DNA of 64,000 nucleotides from Phocoena phocoena (taxonomy: Eukaryota; Chordata; Mammalia; Artiodactyla; Phocoenidae): positions 61,799,464-61,863,463 of the forward strand of contig NC_089224.1 in assembly GCF_963924675.1 (NCBI RefSeq). The letters run 5' to 3'. Under the pieces are notes generated by a model. The model saw only the letters and a list, made by a program, of their open reading frames with translations. It was not told the DNA's origin and ran no database searches. A program made the position numbers and the translations under genes. Below, one piece after another: positions 12,588 to 24,624 of the stretch. The first letter of the stretch is position 1. Each line of letters opens with the position of its first letter.

Positions 12588-12599
12588 TCAGGGACCTCT

Positions 12600-13410
12600 C
12601 AGTCTCGATCACTACATAATTCCCAGGGTGTTGCATGGTACTTAGCATATTATTTAATCAACAAATACTTGTATGAATTAAGATATTCTCATGATTATAC
12701 CTAATGATCATACGATTTAAGGTTGATGGTTTCTACCATTACAAATAATTCTTAATGACACCTCGAGCATTTTTCTGTGCATTCATCCTATTTTTCCCAT
12801 ACACACACATTCTCTATACACACTTCTGGAAGCCAGTACATGGCAAAACTTTTTTGGAAATGTTGCTGAACTCTGTAAAAGCCTAAACCAATTTGTAATT
12901 CCTTCAAAAGCTCTGAATCAAATCACTAGAAGCTAGTTAGTTGAAAAACATTGTTGTAAAATCATCTTATGTTTGATCTAGGACTGTTTGCCATTTTACA
13001 GGCAGAGATATCAACACTTAAAAAATTCCTAAATAATTTGGCAAATTGATTACTCAGCAAAATGATATTTGATCATTTGGAACCCTTGCGTCAGCAGTTA
13101 CCGTATTAATTGTGGATGCACTTTGGGCAAATAAATATTTTATACCCCAAGTGATCATCCTAAACTTGGAATAGGAATTGCAAATGCAACACTAAGCACT
13201 TACGTTAACATGTCATTACACCACTGTCATTTTAATTGTAACCTGTTAAACACACCTACATATTCTCAGAACACGTCATTACGTGTATAAAGTAGAGGAA
13301 CTGTTCTTTAAATTATGAAAGAAGAAATTTAAAAAAAATCTTTCTGATCTAAGAAGTGACTCATAATCTTACCAAACTGAAAACAGCCCATTTCCTTCAA
13401 ATGTAAAATG
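12600..13410. other. Unassigned AT-rich intergenic sequence
   Basis: No gene, RNA, or repeat was recognised in this stretch. It is AT-rich with ordinary intergenic texture. Confidence 0.5.
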
Positions 13411-13419
13411 AAGAAATTA

Positions 13420-13625
13420 CAAGCTCTTTATATAAGGAATACCATACAGTAGTGAATAAAACAAAGTACAATTAACTTGTTAAATCTCACAAACATTACA
13501 TGGAAAAAGAAGCCAAACATGAAGGAATACATGTTACATTATTCCATTTATAAAGTTCAAAACCAGGAAGACGCATACCAAAGTTTATTGCTTATCTTTG
13601 GAGAGGAGAAAATGAAGCAAACTTA
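13420..13625 (+). mobile_element. Old L1 3' fragment
   Basis: Phrases such as 'atacatgttacattattccatttataaagtt' and 'aaagtttattgcttatctttggagagg' resemble the 3' section of old mammalian L1 elements. The fragment is diverged, so boundaries are approximate. Confidence 0.4.
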
Positions 13626-13629
13626 GACA

Positions 13630-14060
13630 CTGGGTTGTGCTGAAGGAAAGTGCAGCCTTTATCGCAGGGCGCCAAACAAGGAATCCGGGGCAGCTAGTGC
13701 TCAAAACACCCCAACTCACCGATGGGTTTCAGGAAAGCATTTTTAAAGGCAAGGTGAGGGAGGCGAGTCTCAGGTTATATGATCAGCTCATGCACAGTTC
13801 TGTGATTGGCTAATGGTGAGGTAATAGGGCAGCGTCACAGGGGTTAACGTTATCAATCCTTAGGTGCCAGTAGGTCTGGGGGCTACATGCTCATGGTCAT
13901 CAAGTAGTTAATTTCTTCCATTTGGTGGTAGTTTTCACATCTGTAAAACGACTCAGGAAAAGTGCATCAGGTACTATGATCTAGGTATTTCAGAGAGGAG
14001 ATAAAACAGAGGATATGGGGGAAGGGTCTGTCCCAGGAAGGGCCCATAGGATCCTGTTCG
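13630..14060. repeat. LTR-like block, copy A
   Basis: This block is related to 23455-23720. Both share the order: a short CCAAGCA/CCAAACA-type start, GTGCTCA, a CTTTTAAAGG-type motif, then TGATTGGCTAATGGTGAGGTAA (here) against CATTGGTTGGTGGTGAGGTAA (there). The shared part suggests the same LTR family, including a CCAAT-like (ATTGG) element. No internal retroviral genes accompany it. Confidence 0.5.
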
Positions 14061-15219
14061 GTTACAAAAACATTTGCAATTAGGAAAGAGCTCAAGGTTT
14101 TCTGGTGCTAACACCATTCTATTTCTTGATCTGTGTAGTTGTTATCTGTATATATGCTGTAAGATAATTTATCGAGCTGTTTTTTGAAAAACATCAAAAC
14201 TAGTCTGAGTTCAGTCTCACCTAATGGCTTAAAATCCCAAATCCACCCAACAGTTTTCGTGAGCCCAGGAAACATTTAACTTATGCATTTATATTGAAAG
14301 GTGTCCCAAATACTGTGTTTCAGCTTTACGTTTAACACATTATCTAATGATGTCTTAAACCAGAAGTAGCTATGAAATGTTCATGCTTCAGTAATCACAA
14401 TTGAGTACTGCCTACCTGATTTCTTATATCTTATTACAAAAGGATAAATTTGTTGATTTGAGTTAACAAATAAATGCTAAGTATATTCTTTTTAAAAAAA
14501 AAATCTGAGTGCCAGATAAGAGTAAAGATACACTCTGTAACAGGAAAATTTGGAAAGTCTCCCAAATTTACAAGCTGTCCAGATCCTGCAGAAATGCGTT
14601 TCTCAGTGGTCTAGAGTTCCCAGTGTTTTTCCACTTTGCCCAAATGGCTATTCAGATGATTAACGTCTCTGTAAGGTTCTGTGCATCAGAGAAGCAGCCC
14701 TGTGATCTTTAGAAGATAGAGGGCTCACTGTGGCACTCGGCAGTAGACCAAGACCACAGAATGTGTCTAGGGGAAACCCTAAGAAACAGCAGATATGGGC
14801 AGGAAATCACACTGTTTGTACTGCTGAAATAGTATGGTTTACTTGCTTGATAGGTGTGCTATCACTGCCATATGCCCAACTTCAGTCAATTAAACCTAGG
14901 ATGCCATATGGCCATCCCGAATGATTTGCAAAATCCAAAATGCCACACAGCTTAGGACTGGGGAAGCAGCAAGAGTCATGCTCTTGCATAGAAATGCTTT
15001 TGCTAAGCAGTGTCATAGGAATGAAGAGAGCCAGAGACGGGAACTCCGGGGCTTGTCTACCCCACTCCTCTAGCTGTCCCTGTCCGTGCTGGCTGTCAAC
15101 TATTGAGCCGATAGGGATGTCCACACTCACTGTCTGCCCTCCTCATTAGTCCTACCACTCTACCTCCAGCTTTTACTGAACTCAATTTTCTGGCACTAGA
15201 ATGTTTCTGTATCTTATTA
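14061..15219. other. Unassigned intergenic sequence
   Basis: Several short ORFs (60-80 codons) on both strands overlap each other and show no domain, signal or codon evidence. No repeat family was recognised. Confidence 0.45.
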
Positions 15220-15633
15220 GAGGCCCAATTTCTTTTTTTTTTTTTAAATTTTATTGAAGTATAGTTTATTGACAATGTGTTAATTTCTTCTGTACAGCAA
15301 AGTGACTCAGTTATTTTTATATATATTATATATATTCTTTTTCATATTCTTTTCCATTATGGTTTGTCACAGGGTATTGAATATAGTTCCCTGTGCTATA
15401 CAGTAGGACCTTGTTGTTTATCCATCCTGTATATAATAGTTTGCATCTGCTAATCTCAGACTCCAACTCCTTTCCTCCCCTACCCCTGCACCCACTTGGC
15501 AACCGTAAGTCTGTTCTCTATGTCTGCGAGTCTGTTTTTGTTTTATAGATATGTTGACTTGTATCATATTTTAGATTCCACATATAAGTGATATCATATG
15601 GTATTTGTCTTTCTCTTTCTGATCTACTTAGCT

Positions 15634-16425
15634 TCATATAATCATTTCTAGGTTCATCCATGTTGCTGCAAATGGCATTATTTCATTCTTTTTGTTGGCT
15701 GAGTAATATTCCATTGTGTGTGTGTGTGCACGCGTGTCTGTGTGTGTGTATACATATGTATACACACACACACACATGCACACACACCACATCTTTATCC
15801 ATTCATCTGTTGATGGACATTTAGGTTGTTTCCATGTCTTGGTTATTGTAATTAGTGCTGCTATAAACATAGGGGTGCATGTACCTTTTTGAATTATAGT
15901 TTTGTCTGGGTATATGCCCAGGAGTGGGATTGCTGGATCATATGGCAACTCTATTTTTAGCTTTTTGAGGAACCTCCGTACTGTTTTCCATAGTGGCTGC
16001 ACCAATTTACATTCCAACCAATAGTGTGACAGGATTCTCTTTTCTCCACACCCTCTCCAGCATTTGTTATTTGTAGACTTTTTAATGATGGCCATTCTGA
16101 CCAGTGTGAGGTGGTACCTCATTGTAGTTTTGATTTCCATTTCTCTAGTAAATAGTGATGTTGAGCATCTTTTCATGTGCCTATTGGCCATCTGTATGTC
16201 TTCTTTGGAGAAATGTCTATTTAGGTCTGCTGCCCATTTGTTTGATTGGGTTGCTTGTTTTTTTGTTGTTGTTGTTGAGTTTATGAGCTGTTTATATATT
16301 TGGGAAATTAAGCACTTGTCGGTTGCATCTTCTGCAAATATTTTCTCCCAGTCTGTAGGTTGTCTTTTCATTTTGTTTATGGTTTCCTTTGCTGTGCAAA
16401 AGCTTGTAAGTTTGATTAGGTCCAA
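15634..16425 (-). pseudogene. L1 ORF2 C-terminal remnant (endonuclease/RT protein tail)
   Basis: A 263-codon open frame encodes the C-terminal part of L1 ORF2p, after the reverse-transcriptase core. Recognised L1 blocks include [20 protein letters not shown], the Cys-containing CWRGCGEK...[13 protein letters not shown] segment, and [12 protein letters not shown]. The [14 protein letters not shown] block follows. Family members carry an endonuclease and reverse transcriptase, which are absent here through 5' truncation, so the copy cannot retrotranspose by itself. A run of about 22 residues rich in Cys/Val and then Thr/His sits between the IKMW and MEYYS blocks. It is an in-frame CA/TG microsatellite. 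The long open frame means few mutations since insertion, so the element is young. Confidence 0.9.
15712..15788. repeat. TG/CA microsatellite inside L1 ORF2
   Basis: A compound TG, TATA and CA repeat lies within the L1 insertion. It keeps the ORF2 reading frame on the minus strand. Standard L1 has a short alternating stretch at this place, so the repeat probably grew from it. Confidence 0.85.
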
Positions 16426-16589
16426 TTTGTTTATTTTTGTTTTTATTTCTATTGCCTTGGGAGACTGACCTAAGGAGACATTGGTATGATTTATGTCAGA
16501 GAATGTTTTGCCTATGATCTCTTCTAGGAGTTTTATGGTGTCATATCTTATATTTAAGTTTTTAAGAGAGGTCCAATTTCTTAACAGTA

Positions 16590-18190
16590 ACCTGTAGGTG
16601 CATCAGTTCAAACATTGAGTTTTACAAGGTGGCTTCTGGGGGAGAACATATCTGCTGCCATGTTCTGCTGGGAGAATTCTGAAGCATCACCATCAACCCC
16701 TTGCTTTTCCTTGGGTAGCAGAGTTCATCTGAATCTTGTCCAAAAAGGATTTTCATTAGGAGTTAGGAGGAATGGACCCTTTTTCATAAGATAATAAAGT
16801 AAAATTGCACGGAAGTATACAAAGTAAAAAAAAAGTTCCCCCTCCCAATCCAATTCTACTTTACAAAGATGACAGCTAATAAATGTTCTGCTAACCAGCA
16901 GAAGGGGAGCTGGAAATAGAGATTTAAAAAATACTTTTGTAACAGAGTGAGTTTATGGGTTGTGAAATTTACACCCACTACACTAAAATTCTTGGGCTCC
17001 TATAAATGGCACACCCCCTCTCTAAAATTCAGCACATTTCAAAGTTTCCACTTTCTTTACATTTGGATGTCAGACTTATTAGGAATTCTGAATGCATTAA
17101 CTTATTTTGTCTGCATCACCAGTACCAATACATGCTGAGGGCACAGGTCCTCCAGTCTTCTTGCTCAGGACTGAAGGACCAGCAGAAGGTGCTGGTGGGG
17201 CAGTGGCCTGATGGGGACTTCTCTCTCTGCTCACTGAGGGTAGCTGCTTAGTCATGGGTTTACAAGAAGTCTGTCCTTTACATTTGACTTCATAATTTTT
17301 TCTTTCACCCTAAGAATGAATTTGAATATAAAGGTTCAAGGAGACCAAGATCTATTTTAAAACGCTACAACACATTCCACCAAGCAAAGATAAAAATGGG
17401 AGATGTGTGTAACACATGACTCACGATTCCTCAGACTCAGTGTTACACACTGGACTGATTCACGTAACGAAATCTGAGAAATTAGAGTATGACCCTGGTA
17501 CAGCTATAAGGGGAGTGAGAGTAATGTGTCTAGAGGGGAAATTCATTCCAGAAGGGAGATGACAAGTCCTGAACTCAAGATGCTGAAGCCCAGAGCACTG
17601 GGGTAAGGTGCATGCTTGTTAGCTAAATTGATTTGTTCCACCTCCAACACTCCTTCAGATTTGGGATATTTCTTCTCGAGAGGAGCCCAATTATGAAATT
17701 TAGGTGTTCTTCATAACTGTCCTTGGATGTTTATCAGAATGTAATGCAATTGGGACTGGGCAGACACAGCACTGGTTGGCCATGCTGCAAGGGTGAACAG
17801 TGTTTTGCAGAGATGCCTTCTGACTGCTTGCTTCTTGGTGGTTAACATAAAGGACAAATATTAACTCAATTATCCCAACAACTCTACTTTGGGGTAGTCT
17901 CTATTGTCAAACCCCATTTTAGGAAGATACTAAATATTTTTCAGGTGCTATTTTAAACAACTGTTATGGGTAACTGCTGACCGCCTGTTTTCATATAATG
18001 GCACAAATCTCAGAATGTCCACATTCTATACATAGCTCTCCAAAGGTCAATCCTTGGGCACCATATGCTTCTTTGAAATAGTCAGCACTGGATTATCTGT
18101 GCCAAGGAAGAGGAGAGTTGTTGTGGGGAAGCACACATGGATGGATCCTGCTGGGAGGTTCATTAGGACCACTAATAACATAGGTGTAGA
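16590..18190. other. Unassigned intergenic sequence
   Basis: There are two short overlapping plus-strand ORFs (63 and 81 codons, about 16947-17251) without recognisable features. No repeat family was identified. Confidence 0.45.
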
Positions 18191-18197
18191 GGAGAAG

Positions 18198-18395
18198 CTA
18201 AGGGTATGAGTTTTCTAGTCAGTTGGCCTGTCTTCCATCCCCAGCCATGCCATTTGCTAACTATGTGGCCATGAAAATCACTTTTCTAAAGTTCAGCTTC
18301 ATCATCTGTAAAATTAAGATAAGAATAGGATTCACAATACAGAGGTAGTGTGAAGATTAAAAGAGATAATACATAGCCAGTGAGCTGTGTGGGAA
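18198..18395 (+). mobile_element. MIR (tRNA-derived old SINE)
   Basis: The stretch matches MIR layout: 'ctaactatgtggcc', then 'cttcatcatctgtaaaat', then a GTGAAGATTAAAAGAGATAAT-like block. These correspond to the MIR core and 3' region. It is diverged as expected of this ancient family. Confidence 0.7.
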
Positions 18396-18549
18396 GCCCA
18401 AGGGCATGCTTGTGGGAGGGTCTGCAGCCCCTACCCACCATCCTCTGGGCAGTTCAGGGGGAAGGGCTTGGTCAGTCCTTGCTATAATTATGCCAGAGGA
18501 AAATGACATTTTTCTGGGATTCCAGTCTTTCCTTTTTGACTGCTGATAA

Positions 18550-19960
18550 AGCTAATAATTAACTCTTTTGGAGTCCTTTTAGGTTCAGTAATGAGGACTT
18601 ATTTACTGTCTTCTTTCTCATCCAGGTATTTTTCAGACATGCTTTCTTTGATTAATGCTTCTCTACCATTCGCTCTATCTTGTTTTCTTAATTGTTCCTT
18701 GAAAGTTTGGTGAACTTCGTCAGTTCAAGCCACTTGGACCTAGAATTTCCTTTTTGGGAATATTTTAAATGACTGGTTCAATTTCTTTAATGGTTATGTT
18801 ACAACTCAAGTTTTAAATTCCTTCCTAGGTCAGTTTTGATAAGTTACATTTTTTTTAGAAAATTTTCCGTTTTCTCTAGGTCTTTCTGTCTAATGACAAA
18901 AAGATGGTCCGGGACATTTTGTCATGTGTTTGTAATCACTCTGAACATTGTCTGATTTACCTTATCATTCCCTGTTTAACCCATGGACAACTTGGAAGTC
19001 TGTGTCTTACTTTCCAAACATATGAAGATTTTCTAGTTATCTTGTGATTGACTTGTCACTTAATTACGTTGCTGTCAGAGAAGAAATTCTGTATGATTTC
19101 AGTCTTCTGAGATTTGTATAGGTTTACTTTATGACCTAGTATACAGTTGGTTTCCTTAAATATTGTGTGTGCCATAAAAGAATGTGTATTATTTGGTACT
19201 ATGTGCAGATTGTATGTACATCCATGTGCTCTAGCTTGTAATTATGTTGCTCATATTTTCAGTGTTCATACTGGTATGTTTGTCTTCCTGTTCTATAATT
19301 TACTCAGAGGGTTGACTTTTAATCTCTTAATCTGATTGTGGATTTGTCTACTTCTCCTTGTAATTCTGTGTTTGCTTGATTGTTTAGTTTTTGGCAATGG
19401 TGTTACTAGTACAGCAACTTAAAATTATTTTATCTTCCTGAAGGATTGAGCCTTTTACCATTAGGAAATGACTACATATCTTCCTTGTACTGGTTTTTGC
19501 CTGGAAGTCTATCTTGTCTGATACTAACATAGAATACCAGTATTCTTTTGACTTATGCTTTCTCATAATTTTACTTTCAACTTTTATATATTTTAGTGTT
19601 TTAGATGTATTTCTTGTAAACGGATTAAAGTTAAATTGTTTTCAGACCAATCATGGATGCTAGTTGGAGCATTTAGTCTATTTATGTTGATACAATTGCT
19701 GACGTAATTAGGTTTCATCTACCATCTTATTTTGAGTCTTTATTTGTCCTGCCTGTCCTGTGTTTTCTTTCTCCGTTTGTCCCTTCTATTGGACCGAATA
19801 CTTTCTATCATTCCATTTCCCCTTCTGCTGGGTAAGAAGCTGTGTACTCTTTTTCTATTCTTTTATTGATTTACTCGAAAGAAATAATATATATTATAGT
19901 ACATAATATTATAATTAACTATATATATCAGCAAGATCTAAAAGTATCAATACTTTTACC
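18550..19960 (-). mobile_element. Old L1 (L1M) fragment
   Basis: The plus strand reads as antisense of an old L1 5'/untranslated region. Recognised cues include 'gagccttttaccattaggaaatgac' and 'tctatcttgtctgatactaacatagaata', followed by 'ttttagatgtatttcttgtaaacg'. All frames are broken, which indicates an ancient copy. Confidence 0.55.
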
Positions 19961-19999
19961 TTCCTCCTGGATAATACATGGGCCTTAGAACAATTTAAC

Positions 20000-21915
20000 T
20001 CCATTTATTACCTTCTCAATTATGTGTTATAATTGATTCATTAGAGCTGTGTATTTTAATTCTATTTGTAAGAAAAACACAATTCATAATTATTATTATA
20101 TAGCTCAAAGTTTATCTCTGTATTTACTTTCTTTGTTTTTCACGAAGTTATGTTTTGTATTTCTCAGTGATCTCCAAATCATTCTCAGTCTGTAAAAACA
20201 TAGTCAACTTCAGTGAAAAACTTGGTTCAGCACAGTTCTACAAATATTTATTATCAAATATCTAGGTCAAGGGTAAAGAACCATCAAGCTGCTGATTCCT
20301 GGATTGTTTGAGCGTGACAGGTAGTTTCCTTAGTTGTAAAATAAGCATCATAACAAATACCTAATTTACAGCGTTAGTGTGGTGTAATAAATAAGACAGC
20401 GTATGCCGACGTGCTTTGTGAAGCGGCAGACACATGTAAAGTCACTGCCCTCAGTCTGCCATTGACAGGTTGTGTGACACCGGAAAGACCTGGTTTTCCT
20501 GTCTTCCTTACCTCTAGGGAGGACTTCGGACTATTGGACTTTTACGACCCCCTCTTTCTGAGGGGTCTATGCCTTTGTGACTTCTGATTCATTGTATGTA
20601 GTGTTTCTTCACATATAAGCATTTGGAGTGAGAGTGGTGTCTTTGGCTAGGACTTCTTTCAAAATATATCCCCATGTTATCAGAACCTTTTTTCACCTCT
20701 TTATTAAAATATAGCATTGCCCCAACTTTCTCCTCTAAGCGTTTGGCCCTTCACCTTTTCATAGGCGTCACTCCTGCCAAATGGGGATGACTAGCCCACG
20801 GCTGAGTGAGCAACACTGATTTAGAAAGCCAGGTGGGAACCCTCTCAGGAGCTGTCACTGCTGAGACTGGGATGCAAGGCCACAGGCCAACTGCACAGGT
20901 GCTGAATTGAATGCGAACCAAGGTCTGTGACTTGGGCAGCTCCCCTGCTGAGATTCTAGGTGTCTGCAGCCAACAGTGCGCGCTCTCAATTAGGGAAGAG
21001 CCTGCGGGACTGAGTGTTGGGCAGAACTGAGGCAGAACTAAGGCTGGAACTCCCCCAATTACTAAGGCCAACTTGGAAAATAGTCCTTCACAAAATAACC
21101 TCTGCAGGTGCTCATAACCAGCTGACAGGGTAGAGGAAACAAAACCAAAGGGAGGGATGTGATCAAGTAGTTTGCTTAATTGTTTGCATAACCATCCATT
21201 CATTTACATATCCATCCATTCACTCATGTTCTCAATAAGCATTAAATATAAAGAGACTTCCAAGAATGTTCTTTAAATCCATGGAATCCACAAGTTTGTC
21301 TTTTCTAAGAACATACTCTTTTTCCTCCTGTGTCCTGAATATTTAGCATGTGGGTAAATTAAACAAGATTGAAATTTTTCATTAGCGTAATCCACCATAA
21401 TTTAGCTACCAGTAAATGATGAAGGATGGAACCGAGATGTATAGATTCATATCTAGCGTGGAAACAGAAAACATGATATTAGAGATATGAGTCCCCCATA
21501 AAAAGGAGATACATTAAATTATACGGAAACTTTGGAACAATTTCACAGAACTTTTATTTGCCTCTGTTACATACTACAAATTGCTTTCGTTTGGTGAATT
21601 ACGAATGAATACCTTGTGAGCTATAGAAACTGTTTAGCTGGATTTGTTAACATGAAATGGCCTAACTGCCAAGCGTGTGCTTATTTTTAAGTTATTACCG
21701 TTTGCTTTTCTGACCTTAAGTTACTAAGAGACAAATCCATTCTCAAAGGTACATTATGTCCATCTTTACCTTCTTTAAAAATTTCTTGTTTAAAAAAAAA
21801 AAAAAAATTTCTTGTTAAGTTTATTTTCAAATATACATACATGTACATGCATATATGTGTATATATTGTACACATAAATATATTGAAAATGTGTAGAGGA
21901 TATTTTTCCCATCAT
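20000..21915. other. Unassigned intergenic sequence with one long minus-strand ORF
   Basis: A 150-codon minus-strand frame (20751-21203) is the longest here, but it lacks domains, signal peptide or membrane pattern. Its sequence sits in a moderately GC-rich patch that may be an old LTR. An A run at about 21790-21806 is low complexity. No gene is supported. Confidence 0.45.
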
Positions 21916-21924
21916 ATTTTCTTT

Positions 21925-22505
21925 TTTTTTAATAGATCTTTATCAGAGTATAATTGCTTCACAAAACTGTGTTAGTTTCTGTTGTACACCAAAGTGAATC
22001 AGCCATATGCATACATATGTCCCCATATCCCCTCCCTCTTGAGCCTCCCTCCCACCCTCCCTATCCCACCCCTCTAGGTCATCGCAAAGCACCGAGCCGA
22101 TCTCCCTGTGCTATGTGGCTGCTCCCCACCAGCTATCTGTTTTGCATTCGGTAGTGTGTATATGTCCATGCTACTCTCAGCTTCGCCCCAGCTTCGTTCT
22201 CCCACCCTGTGTCCTCAAGTCCATTCTCTATGTCTACCTCTTTATTCCTGCCCTGCAACTAGGTTCATCAGTACCACTTCTTTTTTTTTAGATTCCATAT
22301 ATATGCATTAGCATCCAATATTTGTTTTTCTCTTTCTGACTTACTTCATTCTGTATGACAGACTCTAAGTCCATCCAGCTCACTACAAATAAATCATTTT
22401 CGTTTCTTTTTATGGCTGAGTAATATTCCATTGTATATATGTGCCACATCTTCTTTATCCATTCATCTGTCGATGGACATTTAGGTTGGTTCCATGTCCT
22501 ATCTT
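21925..22505 (-). mobile_element. L1 3' end
   Basis: The plus strand reads as antisense L1 3' UTR, starting with Ts then 'agatctttatcagagtataattgcttcac'. The GC-rich 'ccctccctcttgagcctccctcccaccctcc' block follows. It ends with the antisense of the ORF2 tail: 'tggctgagtaatattccattgtatatatgtgccac' and 'catctgtcgatggacatttaggttg'. The element is 5' truncated near 22505. Confidence 0.85.
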
Positions 22506-22509
22506 TATC

Positions 22510-23424
22510 TTGAACTATAAATCCTGCCTATATTTTATGGAGATGTCTCCCTCAAATGTGTTCAGAAGCTTTTTCTCTCTCTCAATCTTAATGGCTCAAA
22601 AGGAGTCCTTAAAGAAAATTCTTAGTGTTTCTCTTTTCACTCCTGCACTTCCTCTGTACTTTGTGAATAGTGCCACTGAATAATAATATGCTGTGGTAGC
22701 TCTGATAACCCCCTCTCAAGGTTAATGCAATCTTGGCCCAGTATTTTGGTTCTGGCTTGTTTCTATATGCACACATTTGACATTATGATTGTTGTTTTGT
22801 ACAGCCAGTGTTTTAGATTCACCCCCATGTCTGCCATTTCTCATATTTCAGACCTTCCACCTGGGATCTAGCTGAAGAAAATCTTTTTGAATTTCCTTCA
22901 GTGGATAAATTTAATGCTTTAAAACACTTTAAAATAATTTATCCAAAGTAATATGTGTTCACTGTGGAAATTTGAAAAAATTTTTTTGAAACAAAGCAAC
23001 AATAAATTTGTGAAGAATTGACAAGTCAAAGGGATTTGGGCTCTGGGTAGTAAATGGTGAAGAAGTAACTAGGACGATAAGGGTTAGTTTAACAAGGTTT
23101 GTTTGTACAGATTTCTTGGTCCCGAATCCCCTGTCTTTGGTGATATGAATGTCTTTCCTCCTCCTGGTATGGAGTACTTTTCACACAGGCATTTTATGAC
23201 CTATTTCAGGGAGGAAGGGTGATCAGGGGGAGGTCAGAGTGATCTTCCTGCTTCTCCTTTTGTTTTGTTTTTTTAATTCCTTCGGCTTAAGATATTATCA
23301 TCCCAAGGTGCCATATTTTGGGTAGTGTGTCCTGAACCCCATCACCTGTTCTGTTTTCATGTCAGGACGTGTAGATCATTATTGTACACTGTCACAGTGT
23401 TGTTGAACCCGGGTTCATGTGCCC
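22510..23424. other. Unassigned intergenic sequence
   Basis: No gene, RNA or repeat was recognised. A short 80-codon plus-strand ORF (22441-22683) begins in the L1 and has no features. Confidence 0.45.
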
Positions 23425-23439
23425 AGTGCCCAGTGAGGC

Positions 23440-23960
23440 CAAACAAACGGAAACATTGGAGTTTGGAGCAGAGAAAGGTGTATTTCAGGGCCAAGCAGGG
23501 AGATCAGGTGGCTGGTGCTCAGTAGACCCAACACTTTCAGGGAAGTGCTTTTAAAGGTTACACTTGGCGGGAGGGCTACAGGGTGTGTGACTTTCTTTTC
23601 ATTGGTTGGTGGTGAGGTAACAGGGTGATGTTTCAGCAGTCTCAGTCATCAGCCTGGTTCCGACCAGTCTGGGGTCTGTGTGCTTGTGCTCAGCCTGAAG
23701 TTACCATCCTCAACCTGGGTGGGAACCTTAGTTCCTGTAGAAGAACTCAAAGATGTATCAGATTGTTATGTATATCCCGTGAGGGGGAGCCCTTCCTTAT
23801 TACTACACTATTCCTCCTTGACCTCTTTTCCTTTGTTTCTGCATCCCGTCACTTTCCTTATGCCTGTTTGAATCTCCTCCTTGGAACTCAGGGAAAGGCT
23901 TTTGTACTGGGGAGGGCCTCGCAGGGTCGTGCTCGGTTTCAGTGGGGAGGCTGTTTGTGA
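23440..23960. repeat. LTR-like block, copy B
   Basis: This block is related to 13630-14060 through a shared series of motifs ending in GGTGAGGTAAC. Overlapping short ORFs on both strands are by-products. The ends are not resolved. Confidence 0.5.
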
Positions 23961-24019
23961 CCAGAAGCAAGTGAACAAGGGGCTCAGGCCACCCCAGGTC
24001 TTGACACAGCATACATAGT

Positions 24020-24160
24020 ACCCGGTGTGCTGCCGTGTGCACATGTCGCTGTGGAACTCTGGCCCAGAGAGCCGAAGTCACGTTCCCAAGACAGCAAACA
24101 AGAGGTGCTGCCTATCTGTCGTTAGTTCAGAACCTGAGCTCTTAACCACGGTGCCCTAAT
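24020..24160. mobile_element. MIR-like relic
   Basis: The pattern 'cccagagagccgaagtcacgttcccaag' followed by 'gagctcttaaccacggtgcc' resembles antisense-type MIR family sequence. It is short and diverged. Confidence 0.45.
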
Positions 24161-24309
24161 GCCCTAAAACCCATCGTCACGCCCAGCAGAGTCCCAGGTG
24201 CCTGGAGGTCTGTGGAGAATAGATTCATCCCATCTGCTTCAGAGCTGTACGCAGACTGCTGTTTTGACCCGAGTATGATAGGAGGGGGCGACATACACCT
24301 ACTCTGGAC

Positions 24310-24610
24310 CGGATGCTTGTGTCCTTTCCAAAATTATAAGTTGAAGCCCAAACCCCCAATGTGGCTGTATTTGGAAATGGGCCTCTAAAGGAAGTAATAA
24401 GATTTAATGACGCCATCAGGGTGGAGCTCTAATCCAATAGGATTCAGGTCTTTATGAGAAGAGACACCGGGACACCCTAGGCACTCTCTCCATGTGTGTG
24501 CTCCAAAGAAAAGCCTGTGGAGTGGTTGAAATTTAGATAAAAATACAGGGATCCGCCTACTTAATTGATGCAGCCCCACCCAAGAGGAAAGCCCTACAGC
24601 TGTGTGAATA
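24310..24610 (+). mobile_element. MLT1-type LTR (ERVL-MaLR)
   Basis: The stretch follows MLT1 layout: 'ttataagttgaagcccaaacccccaatgtggctgtatttgg', then 'aataagatttaatgacgcc', then 'ggtggagctctaatccaataggattcaggtctttatgagaagaga'. It is a non-coding solo LTR of an ancient mammalian retroelement. Confidence 0.75.
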
Positions 24611-24624
24611 TTTGGTTCTGAAGC

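Larger units (their letters stand above)
15220..16582 (-). mobile_element. Young 5'-truncated L1 with target-site duplication
   Basis: On the minus strand this is the 3' end of an L1, with a poly(A) tail seen as Ts at 15232-15244. A 15-base direct repeat with one mismatch, GAGGCCCAATTTCTT (15220-15234) and GAGGTCCAATTTCTT (16568-16582), flanks it. It is therefore a single complete insertion truncated at the 5' end. The C-terminal part of ORF2 is still largely open, as described in the ORF2 entry. Confidence 0.93.

Noticed and set aside
16064..16468. 134-codon hydrophobic plus-strand ORF, looking like a membrane protein
   Set aside because: It is the antisense of the L1 ORF2 coding strand. 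Hydrophobic shadows opposite Lys/Asn-rich ORF2 are expected.
20751..21203. 150-codon minus-strand ORF
   Set aside because: There is no domain, signal, membrane pattern or splice support. The segment looks like old non-coding repeat sequence.
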